NCBI GenBank assembly: GCA_002474345.1
Contig: DKQD01000010.1
Location: 1-5,094 of the forward strand
Direction of reading: 5' to 3'
DNA length: 5,094 bases
Origin: Bacteriovoracaceae bacterium UBA7317
Lineage (GTDB): Bacteria > Bdellovibrionota > Bacteriovoracia > Bacteriovoracales > Bacteriovoracaceae
Part shown: piece by piece, positions 1-5,094 of the stretch
How the letters are laid out: each line of letters begins with the position of its first letter
How positions within the stretch are numbered: the first letter of the stretch is position 1
Translations under genes and position numbers: made by a program
Notes under the pieces: model-generated
Databases searched by the model: none
The model's input: only the letters and a program-made list of their open reading frames with translations
Told to the model about the DNA's origin: nothing

Positions 1-654
1 AAGAAAACAACTAAGAAGAAGGCCTCTCTTTCAAAAGCTGAGAGAAAAAAATTACTTCAAAGCCTTTTTAGAAAACATGAAAAAGTTGCCAATAAAAGCC
101 ATGAAGTCTTTCAAAAATACTTTTTTGTTGATGCAATAGCTGAAAAATTGGGTGTCCTTCCTGAAGAAATTAAAAAATGCTTTAGCCTGGTCATGGAAAG
201 TGAAGACGAATTTATGAAGAACTTGGGTGACGCAAAATCCTCATATCGTCAAATTAATTGGTTTGGTGAATTTGATTTAGATGGAGAGGTCACAGCGGCT
301 AAAATTACGGATATTAAGCAGCGGGCGAAAAGTTTTTATGGTAATCACGGGACAGAAGGAAAATTCGCTGGCTATATAGATATCGAGGATGATGAAGATC
401 AAAAAGGCCCTTTTTGGAGGGTTGAGGCGAAAATGATTCGATCTACTCTAGGCAATGAAAAAATCGAAGGTCCGCATAAAGAAGATCTTATTCAGGAAGT
501 TGTCGCTTTTGCGGAAACATTAACCTTTATCTTAACAGGCATTAAAAATAGCAGGTTTCAAAATTTAAGTGGCCTTGACCAAGGTGAGAGTGAAGCGCTT
601 ACTAGAAGCGAAGATAATCTTTCGAAACCTTTCAAACCTCTAAAAAAGAAGTAA
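1..654 (+). CDS. Hypothetical lysine-rich protein, 5' end outside window
   Basis: The reading frame is open from the first base to a TAA at 652-654, giving 217 visible residues, so the true start lies left of the window. The first possible start codon inside is a TTG at 148, which has no Shine-Dalgarno and sits within continuous coding sequence, so I do not use it. The visible N-terminal stretch is strongly basic (KKTTKKKA, then KAERKK). The middle is mixed and probably globular, with an acidic patch DIEDDED near fragment residues 127-133 and a GPFWRVEAKMI stretch after it. The C-terminal tail is polar and ends in lysines (KPFKPLKKK). I see no signal peptide, membrane segment or catalytic motif, and I do not recognise the family. 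Basic ends could bind nucleic acid or another acidic partner, but that is only a guess. It converges on the downstream minus-strand gene and ends just before a terminator hairpin. Confidence 0.8.
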   Translation, partial: KKTTKKKASLSKAERKKLLQSLFRKHEKVANKSHEVFQKYFFVDAIAEKLGVLPEEIKKCFSLVMESEDEFMKNLGDAKSSYRQINWFGEFDLDGEVTAAKITDIKQRAKSFYGNHGTEGKFAGYIDIEDDEDQKGPFWRVEAKMIRSTLGNEKIEGPHKEDLIQEVVAFAETLTFILTGIKNSRFQNLSGLDQGESEALTRSEDNLSKPFKPLKKK

Positions 655-663
655 ATTTCCAAA

Positions 664-699
664 ACCGGGGTCTACCATGGACCCTGGTCTCTTCTTTCA
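664..699. terminator. Intrinsic terminator between convergent genes, probably bidirectional
   Basis: Bases 664-672 pair with 680-688 to form a 9-bp, GC-rich stem with one G-T wobble (667/685) and a 7-base loop. On the plus strand it begins 9 bases after the stop codon of the left gene and is followed by the pyrimidine-rich run CTCTTCTTTC. Read on the minus strand it begins 20 bases after the stop of the acetyltransferase-like gene and is followed by TTTT, then GGAAATTT. The tails are imperfect on both sides, so strength is uncertain, but position and stem support termination of both converging transcripts. Confidence 0.75.
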
Positions 700-708
700 T
701 CATCTAAA

Positions 709-1887
709 TTAAACAAGACTCATCTCAAAACCTGGAGGAACTTCGCCAACAATGGGCATCGCACTATCCTTTCCAGCTTCTTTTCTTCTTTGAACAAGAA
801 ACAAAGACAATAACGTGTCATGTTTTATATAACCTTTTAAATCATCAATAGGAGTTCCTTCAAAAGCACAGTAGGAAAGGGCATGATAGTCTTTTGATAT
901 CGGGAGACCATAAATATACTCGATCATGGAAGTGAACAGCATGGATTTCTGATCTTTTGGTAAGGATCCTTTAAGCTCCAAGAAATTAAGGTATAAAACC
1001 TCAAGCTCACCACCCTCTTTAGGTGACTTTTTAAAAACTTTCTGGAGTTGAAAATATAATTTTAGAAAAGGCTGAAGCCTATCTATTTTAATTTTTTTTG
1101 AAGGAGAAGGAGTCCATAAGAGAGTGAGACCGACTATTTTATTTTTTGAATCTCGTGCCAAAATAAAATTTTCTAAAAGGAGGTTATTCCACCTTTCAAT
1201 TCTAAAGTTCAATTCGTCAAATTTTTCCTCAAAGCAAAACCCGAAGGACCTCTCTCTATTTTGATTCCTCAAAAATTCTGTTATTGCATCCTTATCCTCC
1301 ATAGAACCTCTAGAAAATTTGACTCCCTCGATCCTTTTTTTAAAAATATTAGTTAAGTAATGACCAGGGTGTCGAAGCAAAATATTAACCATCTTATATT
1401 GAACAAGTGGAAAGTACTGAAAAGGATTTTTTTTATTATAAACAAGAGCATTCATTGCCTTTTGATTTTCTCTTAAAATACTCGTATAAAAAAACTCACA
1501 CCCCCCAAACTCCTCTATCAAGTGGGCATGTTCTACAAGATCACCATAAAATTTTCTCCATATGACGCTAGCGCGTGGTCCAGGTTGAATTCTTAGATCA
1601 CCCAAATAGCCAACCCACTTTTTCTCCCCTTTTATAAAACCTGGCCTTAAAACCAATGTTCCTACGCCGCAAATCCCAGCCTCTTTTTTAAGCCTCACAA
1701 GAAAAACAAAAAAAAGTGGCCCACAAAAAGATAAAAATTTAAAGAAATCAGGTTTCCGATCATAACTTATCGCTGTTTTAGTGCCTTCCATTGGTAAAGT
1801 GGAAAAAAAAGAAAGAATTTCTTTATTGTCTTCTTCTGTGGCCAAGGATACTCTAGGATGCTTTAAAAAAAGATCATTTAATTTCAT
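709..1887 (-). CDS. GNAT-like N-acetyltransferase, divergent, possibly tandem-domain
   Basis: A 392-residue protein, last of the three-gene minus-strand cluster. Residues 92-113 (VGYLGDLRIQPGPRASVIWRKF) resemble GNAT motif A, the strand-loop-helix that binds acetyl-CoA, and residues 13-80 fit the preceding N-terminal GNAT strands and helices. The pyrophosphate loop is degenerate: the usual R-x-x-G-x-G/A reads R105-A-S-V-I-W, without either glycine. From about residue 190 a second similar layout begins (ILARDSKNKIVGLTLLW, 242-258; then LEVLYLNFLELKGSLP, 295-310), suggesting a tandem or pseudo-duplicated GNAT fold. The hydrophobic stretch 51-64 is more likely a core strand than a membrane segment. 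The ATG start is supported by GGGAGG 8 bases upstream. By family it would transfer an acyl group to an amine, but the missing glycines mean activity is unproven; a structural or binding role is possible. Substrate unknown. Fold call moderate, function low. Confidence 0.6.
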   Translation of the reverse strand: MKLNDLFLKHPRVSLATEEDNKEILSFFSTLPMEGTKTAISYDRKPDFFKFLSFCGPLFFVFLVRLKKEAGICGVGTLVLRPGFIKGEKKWVGYLGDLRIQPGPRASVIWRKFYGDLVEHAHLIEEFGGCEFFYTSILRENQKAMNALVYNKKNPFQYFPLVQYKMVNILLRHPGHYLTNIFKKRIEGVKFSRGSMEDKDAITEFLRNQNRERSFGFCFEEKFDELNFRIERWNNLLLENFILARDSKNKIVGLTLLWTPSPSKKIKIDRLQPFLKLYFQLQKVFKKSPKEGGELEVLYLNFLELKGSLPKDQKSMLFTSMIEYIYGLPISKDYHALSYCAFEGTPIDDLKGYIKHDTLLSLFLVQRRKEAGKDSAMPIVGEVPPGFEMSLV

Positions 1888-1895
1888 TAAGTTGG

Positions 1896-1901
1896 CCTCC
1901 C
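1896..1901 (-). promoter_or_regulatory. Shine-Dalgarno of the GNAT-like gene
   Basis: The minus strand reads GGGAGG, 8 bases before the ATG at 1885-1887, inside the 24-base gap after the oxygenase stop codon. It fixes the start of the downstream gene. The gap has no terminator, which supports cotranscription with the oxygenase gene. Confidence 0.75.
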
Positions 1902-1911
1902 GGACCTCTTT

Positions 1912-2985
1912 CTAAATCCAAAAGGAGATTTCTTTTTTACCCTCGTAACTCATTAACTTAGAATCTCCCTTAACCCCATAATGACGAAGCCTTTCAATTT
2001 CTTTATGAACCTCATCAGCTTCCGTGGAACGGAAAGTTGTCCTAAAATCAGACCTTAAACAATCTCCCTGATTTTTCATAATAACTGTATCCTGCTCAAT
2101 CACTTTTCTTGTATAAAAAGAAATAATTGGTTTAAAAAGCATTCCAAAAAGAGGGATCTTATAGGCAATATAAGTGTAAACCCGACTTTTTAAAGTACTT
2201 ACAGGAGATATCTGGGAGTTAATGATAAAACCATTTTTTGAACCAAAATTATAATCAACTCTAGTCAAATTAGGCATAATAAATTGATCTGTATGAGTCA
2301 TAGGATGTCCACCTGGGTTTAAAAGCATCTTGGCACCCCAGCTAAACTCATCTTCCTCTTGAAAATATGTAACCGTTACAGCACCATTTTTAGTTTCAAC
2401 AACTGTAGGAACTTTCTTTGGTACGGCTTTTTCATCTCTAAACCAGCCTCTATGGACAAAAATAGTATGGGGGACATCAACAAAGTTTTCGGCAAGATTT
2501 GTGACTTCATTTTCAAAATCAGTAATCATAAAATAGCTAATCCAATCGGGGTTTAAAGCCTCTGGAAACCTCCAGGGAGGTGTAGCAGGACATGGAACAT
2601 CAGTATTATTATCACTCGGGCCCATCCAAACCCAAATAACACCATCTTGTTCTACGCATGGAAATGATTTCAACTTTAAATTTTGGGAAGGCTTACTTTC
2701 TGGTCCCTCAGAGGGAACACAACTTACCTGCCCCGTATGATCGTACAGCCAGCCATGGTAGGGGCATACTAACTCACCTTTAAAGACCTCACCCTTTGAT
2801 AAGAATGCATGCCTATGAAGACATCTATCGTTAAGACAAGAGACCTTGCCATCATTATTTCTAAAAAGAACGAGGGCCGTATCATATAAGGTCCTCTGTA
2901 TAGGTTTTTTACCAACTTCCCTGCTTAAAGCAGCTATATACCAATTTTTTAAGAGCAGGCCATCCCTTTCCGTCAAAGATTTCAT
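1912..2985 (-). CDS. Rieske [2Fe-2S] non-heme iron oxygenase, catalytic (alpha-type) component
   Basis: A 357-residue cytoplasmic oxygenase, the usual length for one-component-type (vanillate demethylase / pheophorbide-oxygenase-like) alpha subunits. The N-terminal Rieske domain (about 12-122) has the cluster ligands C55-x-H57 and C74-x-x-H77 in CLHR and CPYHGW. The catalytic domain holds the mononuclear iron site: D170, H173 and H178 in NFVDVPHTIFVH, with D299 in VIEQDTVIMKNQ as the likely third ligand. The D-x2-H-x4-H spacing matches that known for naphthalene dioxygenase (D205/H208/H213, with D362). By family, electrons come from a separate reductase, which is not in this window, and O2 is used for hydroxylation, demethylation or a similar oxidation. 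All key residues are present, so it should be active. The gene starts 12 bases after the GH3 stop and is followed by the GNAT-like gene, pointing to a shared pathway. The substrate cannot be inferred. Confidence 0.93.
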   Translation of the reverse strand: MKSLTERDGLLLKNWYIAALSREVGKKPIQRTLYDTALVLFRNNDGKVSCLNDRCLHRHAFLSKGEVFKGELVCPYHGWLYDHTGQVSCVPSEGPESKPSQNLKLKSFPCVEQDGVIWVWMGPSDNNTDVPCPATPPWRFPEALNPDWISYFMITDFENEVTNLAENFVDVPHTIFVHRGWFRDEKAVPKKVPTVVETKNGAVTVTYFQEEDEFSWGAKMLLNPGGHPMTHTDQFIMPNLTRVDYNFGSKNGFIINSQISPVSTLKSRVYTYIAYKIPLFGMLFKPIISFYTRKVIEQDTVIMKNQGDCLRSDFRTTFRSTEADEVHKEIERLRHYGVKGDSKLMSYEGKKEISFWI

Positions 2986-2993
2986 TGAGCTAA

Positions 2994-2998
2994 CCCTT
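2994..2998 (-). promoter_or_regulatory. Shine-Dalgarno of the oxygenase gene, overlapping the upstream stop codon
   Basis: The minus strand reads TAAAGGG, where TAA (3000-2998) is the stop of the GH3-family gene and AAGGG is the ribosome binding site, 8 bases before the ATG at 2985-2983. Ribosomes finishing the first gene would sit on the start region of the next, so translational coupling is likely. Confidence 0.7.
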
Positions 2999-4587
2999 TA
3001 AAGGTTGTTAACTTTTGTCAAAAGATCAATCTTTATGTCCCCTTCGACCATTCCGGATTTTTTTTTCAGGTCTAAATAATAATCTGTAGCAGCTGGGAAA
3101 ACTTTGACCCTCAGATGACCTAATTGGTTCAGCTCTCGAGCTAGTTTGTAATGAAAATGGTTCAGTAAGGCTTCTTCACCTCTTTCCTCCAAACTTTTTA
3201 TTTCATCCTTTTCTAACTCCTCTCCTTGAAATAGTGCAAGGTAAAAAGGTCTCTCTTGACCATTTTGAACCCCCAAAAGAGAAACAGGCTTTTTCTTATC
3301 AACACCTAGAGACTCGAGTAGATTCCTGGCCACCTCCTCACCCATTTTTTCACCAACCATGTCCAGTCCCTCAACCCGTCCCTGGAAAACCAAAGATAAA
3401 GGTGATGAGACACCCTTTTCAACCCTCAATTCGTCTTTCAAATGATACCTTAAAAGTCCATTTCCTGCGCTTATCAAAGGCGAAACCCTCATTCCCACCT
3501 CAAGCTCCCATGCAGGAATGACTTTTCCCGAATCTAGAGAAAGAAATTCATAAAAGTGACTACGATATGCAAGTGTATAATCCCCGCGAAAAGGGATTGT
3601 CACAACTCCTTCTGTTGCGAAAAGTCCCTTCCCCTGAATATAGGTGCGTGGGAAAAGATCTTGCAGCTTTTTTGCATAAACTGAAGAAGTCCCTGTGTCC
3701 CAACAACTAATAAGCGATAAACGTGGCCAAAGCTTCAATAAATCTTCTGAATTAAGCTTGTCCTTAAAGCTCTTCAAAAGAAAAGCAGACTCTTTATCTT
3801 TTATCGGCTTAACCGACTCCAGATCAGAACTGAACTCTTCCCAAGAACCCTTTTCAAGCATTGAAATAATCAATTCCCGATTGGACATCATAAACTCAAT
3901 AAGTTCGAGAAAAAATGTAGGCCCCCAAATAAAAATAAAGGTTAAATTCCTAGCAGTAACCAAATAAACGCATGTAGCCAATCTGGACGCTTCCACTGTG
4001 TTTGCCAAAGTCACAGAAGGTGGAACACACAAACATTTTCCGATGAGCCAACGATGGAGAGTAGGAAAATAAGAAAGGTCATCATTGGTCCGCCCTTTTC
4101 CCCTCATATTAGTTGGCAACCAAGAAAGTGACCAATAATGATCTCCTTTACCAATCTCAGGAAAATTCTGAAAAAGGTCAAAAAGCCATGGGAAAATAGC
4201 ACTTTTAAACTCATCCATCATAGATTGAGTATAAGGAATCCATTTTTCTTTATGAGAGCTCCCGCTTGTAGGCTGATAAAGGAAAGGCTTTTCTGCAAAA
4301 ACACGCTCACCACTTTTTTCCCTCTCAATGAAATCTAGCCAATCATTGTATTGACTTGGCCCAAACGCCTTGACGAAAAAAGAGTAGCCTACTTGACCCT
4401 TAGAGTTAAATTTTCCTGCGAACTCTGTTTGTTTTAGTCCGTCACACAGTTTATTTAATTTTTTTTCTTGGACTTTTTTAAGGCGCTTAAAATTGCTTCG
4501 AAAAAGAAAGTAAGAGGGAAAAATGGCCAACTTCAAGAGCGGCACAATAAAAAACCTCAAAAAAGCTTGCCGGAAAAATCGTTTCAT
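2998..4587 (-). CDS. GH3-family acyl-adenylating enzyme (probable acyl acid amido synthetase)
   Basis: A 529-residue protein, close to the usual size of bacterial GH3 proteins and a little shorter than plant ones. GH3 enzymes activate a carboxylic acid with ATP to an acyl-AMP and, where characterised in plants, join it to an amino acid or other amine. Three adenylate-forming motifs are visible: the phosphate loop PTSGSSHKEKW (106-116), the GLFATEG motif (321-327, E326) and LLRYHLKDE (378-386, D385), equivalent to the usual YRxGD but with K in place of glycine. GRVEGLDMVGEKM (403-415) fits the hinge leading to the small C-terminal domain. Residues 8-29 are hydrophobic with basic residues at the start, which may anchor it at the membrane surface. 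The ATG has AGGA 7 bases upstream. It is first in the three-gene cluster and provides the acid-activating step. The family's 'auxin-responsive promoter' name is historical and says nothing about this substrate. Confidence 0.85.
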   Translation of the reverse strand: MKRFFRQAFLRFFIVPLLKLAIFPSYFLFRSNFKRLKKVQEKKLNKLCDGLKQTEFAGKFNSKGQVGYSFFVKAFGPSQYNDWLDFIEREKSGERVFAEKPFLYQPTSGSSHKEKWIPYTQSMMDEFKSAIFPWLFDLFQNFPEIGKGDHYWSLSWLPTNMRGKGRTNDDLSYFPTLHRWLIGKCLCVPPSVTLANTVEASRLATCVYLVTARNLTFIFIWGPTFFLELIEFMMSNRELIISMLEKGSWEEFSSDLESVKPIKDKESAFLLKSFKDKLNSEDLLKLWPRLSLISCWDTGTSSVYAKKLQDLFPRTYIQGKGLFATEGVVTIPFRGDYTLAYRSHFYEFLSLDSGKVIPAWELEVGMRVSPLISAGNGLLRYHLKDELRVEKGVSSPLSLVFQGRVEGLDMVGEKMGEEVARNLLESLGVDKKKPVSLLGVQNGQERPFYLALFQGEELEKDEIKSLEERGEEALLNHFHYKLARELNQLGHLRVKVFPAATDYYLDLKKKSGMVEGDIKIDLLTKVNNL

Positions 4588-4606
4588 AGATTTATCCTAA
4601 TTTTAC

Positions 4607-4632
4607 AAAAAAAAAGCCCCATCCATGGGGCT
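4607..4632 (-). terminator. Strong intrinsic terminator of the HU-family gene
   Basis: On the minus strand AGCCCCAT (4632-4625) pairs perfectly with ATGGGGCT (4622-4615) around a two-base centre, so effectively a 7-bp stem with a 4-base loop. It is followed directly by nine T residues (4615-4607). It starts 40 bases after the HU stop codon. There is no T-run on the plus-strand side, so it works in one direction. It ends only 19 bases before the GH3 start codon. Confidence 0.92.
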
Positions 4633-4638
4633 ATTGTA
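4633..4638 (-). promoter_or_regulatory. Possible -10 box for the GH3-oxygenase-GNAT operon (weak)
   Basis: The minus strand reads TTGTACAAT just before the HU terminator; TACAAT (4638-4633) is one base from the consensus -10. No convincing -35 lies 16-18 bases upstream (CCTTTT/CCCTTT/ACCCTT). If used, transcription would start near 4626, within the terminator hairpin, so the new transcript would lack half of the stem and escape termination. This is a candidate only, noted because little room remains for a promoter elsewhere. Confidence 0.25.
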
Positions 4639-4672
4639 CAACAGAAAACAATTAAAAAGGGTTTTCTATTAT

Positions 4673-4948
4673 TTAAAGCATTTCTTTCCAGGCCTTCCCT
4701 GGACGGAATTTTGGAACATTCTTGGCCTTTATTTTAATTTTCTCACCAGTTGCTGGATTAACACCAGTTCTAGCTTTTCTTTTAACTTTACTAAAGCTAC
4801 CAAAACCTACCAAAGAAACATCTTCACCTTTCTTTACTGTTTTTTTAATAACGTCGATGGTCGTTGCAAGAAAGATATCTGCATCCTTTTTCGTGATTTC
4901 AATATCAGCTTCTTGTATGATCTTTTCGATTAACTCTTGTCTGTTCAT
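4673..4948 (-). CDS. HU/IHF-family DNA-binding protein
   Basis: A 91-residue protein of the typical size for HU, a dimeric nucleoid protein that bends and compacts DNA. The N-terminal helices (about 1-40) form the dimer core. The family signature runs from GFGSF (48-52) through KARTGVNPATGE (58-69), with R60, N64 and the DNA-intercalating proline P65 at the tip of the beta arm. The C-terminal NVPKFRPGKAWKE (77-89) is also standard. All conserved residues are present. The ATG is preceded by GGAGG, 4 bases upstream, a slightly short spacing. It has its own promoter and terminator and is probably a single-gene unit, not part of the enzyme operon. HU and IHF subunits cannot be separated safely by eye; the lack of IHF-specific features and the arm sequence favour HU. 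Such proteins are usually multicopy, so a specific symbol is not given. Confidence 0.95.
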   Translation of the reverse strand: MNRQELIEKIIQEADIEITKKDADIFLATTIDVIKKTVKKGEDVSLVGFGSFSKVKRKARTGVNPATGEKIKIKAKNVPKFRPGKAWKEML

Positions 4949-4994
4949 AAAGCCTCCAACCTTCTTAATTTAAAATGTTATTAATTCAAGAACA

Positions 4995-5024
4995 ATTATA
5001 GTCAGCTAAATTTCTTAAAGACAA
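4995..5024 (-). promoter_or_regulatory. Sigma70-type promoter of the HU-family gene
   Basis: On the minus strand a -35 box TTGTCT (5024-5019) is followed after 18 bases by a perfect -10 box TATAAT (5000-4995). Transcription should begin near 4988, giving a leader of about 40 bases with GGAGG (4957-4953) just before the ATG. The -35 differs from TTGACA at two positions, and the spacer is one base longer than the optimum. Confidence 0.7.
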
Positions 5025-5040
5025 TCATTTTTTTAAGAAA
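5011..5040. repeat. Perfect 9-bp inverted repeat over the HU promoter -35 box
   Basis: TTTCTTAAA (5011-5019) and its exact complement TTTAAGAAA (5032-5040) are separated by 12 bases. The arm centres are 21 bp apart, two helical turns, so a dimeric protein could touch both on one DNA face. The left arm lies in the promoter spacer and shares one base with the -35 box; the centre lies on the upstream side of the -35. The AT-rich stem with a long loop and no clean T-run is a poor terminator. An operator is possible but the region is AT-rich, so chance cannot be excluded. Confidence 0.4.
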
Positions 5041-5094
5041 AAACTAAGATTTTGAGCCAATAAAAGCATAATTGAGATATAAAAATAAAAGGAT

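Noticed and set aside
148..654. A shorter gene starting at the TTG at 148.
   Set aside because: The frame is open all the way to base 1, the TTG has no Shine-Dalgarno, and the upstream codons look coding (lysine-rich and continuous), so the start is outside the window.
3234..3521. Plus-strand open frame opposite the GH3 gene; similar ones at 2359-2556, 3695-3967, 4138-4338 and 4468-4737.
   Set aside because: All lie antisense to well-supported genes, have no convincing ribosome binding sites and encode low-complexity or motif-free peptides.
2998..4587. Reading the GH3 protein as an auxin (indole-acetic acid) conjugating enzyme.
   Set aside because: The family name comes from plant genes; nothing in the sequence identifies the acid substrate, and no auxin-related genes are nearby.
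664..4632. CCATGG occurs in both terminator hairpins (around 675-680 and 4623-4628), suggesting a related repeat.
   Set aside because: The flanking stem sequences differ, and a short palindrome at the centre of a hairpin is expected by chance.
4625..4973. Two plus-strand open frames opposite the HU gene.
   Set aside because: The minus strand encodes a full HU protein with every conserved residue, plus its own promoter and terminator; the plus-strand frames are shadows.
4964..4990. Possible hairpin in the HU leader just upstream of the Shine-Dalgarno (CTTGAATT against AATTAAG).
   Set aside because: Only about seven mostly A-T pairs with a bulged G and a long loop; too weak to claim as a thermosensor or riboswitch in such AT-rich DNA.

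Overview
The window is about 5.1 kb of AT-rich bacterial DNA with tightly packed genes, short intergenic gaps, AGGA/GGAGG-type ribosome binding sites and intrinsic terminators. An HU-type protein, poly-lysine tails and low GC, together with a GH3-family enzyme, would fit a low-GC member of the Bdellovibrionota (Bdellovibrio/Bacteriovorax-like) or a related group. This placement is an impression, not a proof; nothing in the window fixes the taxon.

Layout from left to right. Positions 1-654 (+) hold the 3' part of an unrecognised lysine-rich protein whose start lies left of the window. Positions 655-708 hold a hairpin between convergent genes that probably ends transcription from both sides. 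Positions 709-4587 (all -) hold three closely spaced genes. In transcription order they are a GH3-family acyl-adenylating/amido synthetase (4587-2998), a one-component-type Rieske non-heme iron oxygenase (2985-1912) and a divergent GNAT-like, possibly tandem, acetyltransferase (1887-709). The gaps are 12 and 24 bases, and both downstream genes have their own Shine-Dalgarno in the gap, so this looks like one operon. Upstream lies an HU/IHF-family DNA-binding protein (4948-4673, -) with a clear sigma70-type promoter and a strong intrinsic terminator that separates it from the trio.

The most interesting part is the trio: an oxygenase, an acid-activating amide-forming enzyme and an acyltransferase-fold protein in one transcript. 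This is the enzyme set expected for making or tailoring a small carboxylic-acid or amide metabolite, or for detoxifying one. The substrate cannot be read from sequence. Two regulatory oddities stand out: the trio has almost no room for its own promoter after the HU terminator, and a perfect 9-bp inverted repeat spaced two helical turns apart straddles the -35 box of the HU promoter. No tRNA, rRNA, CRISPR array, insertion sequence or attachment site was seen.
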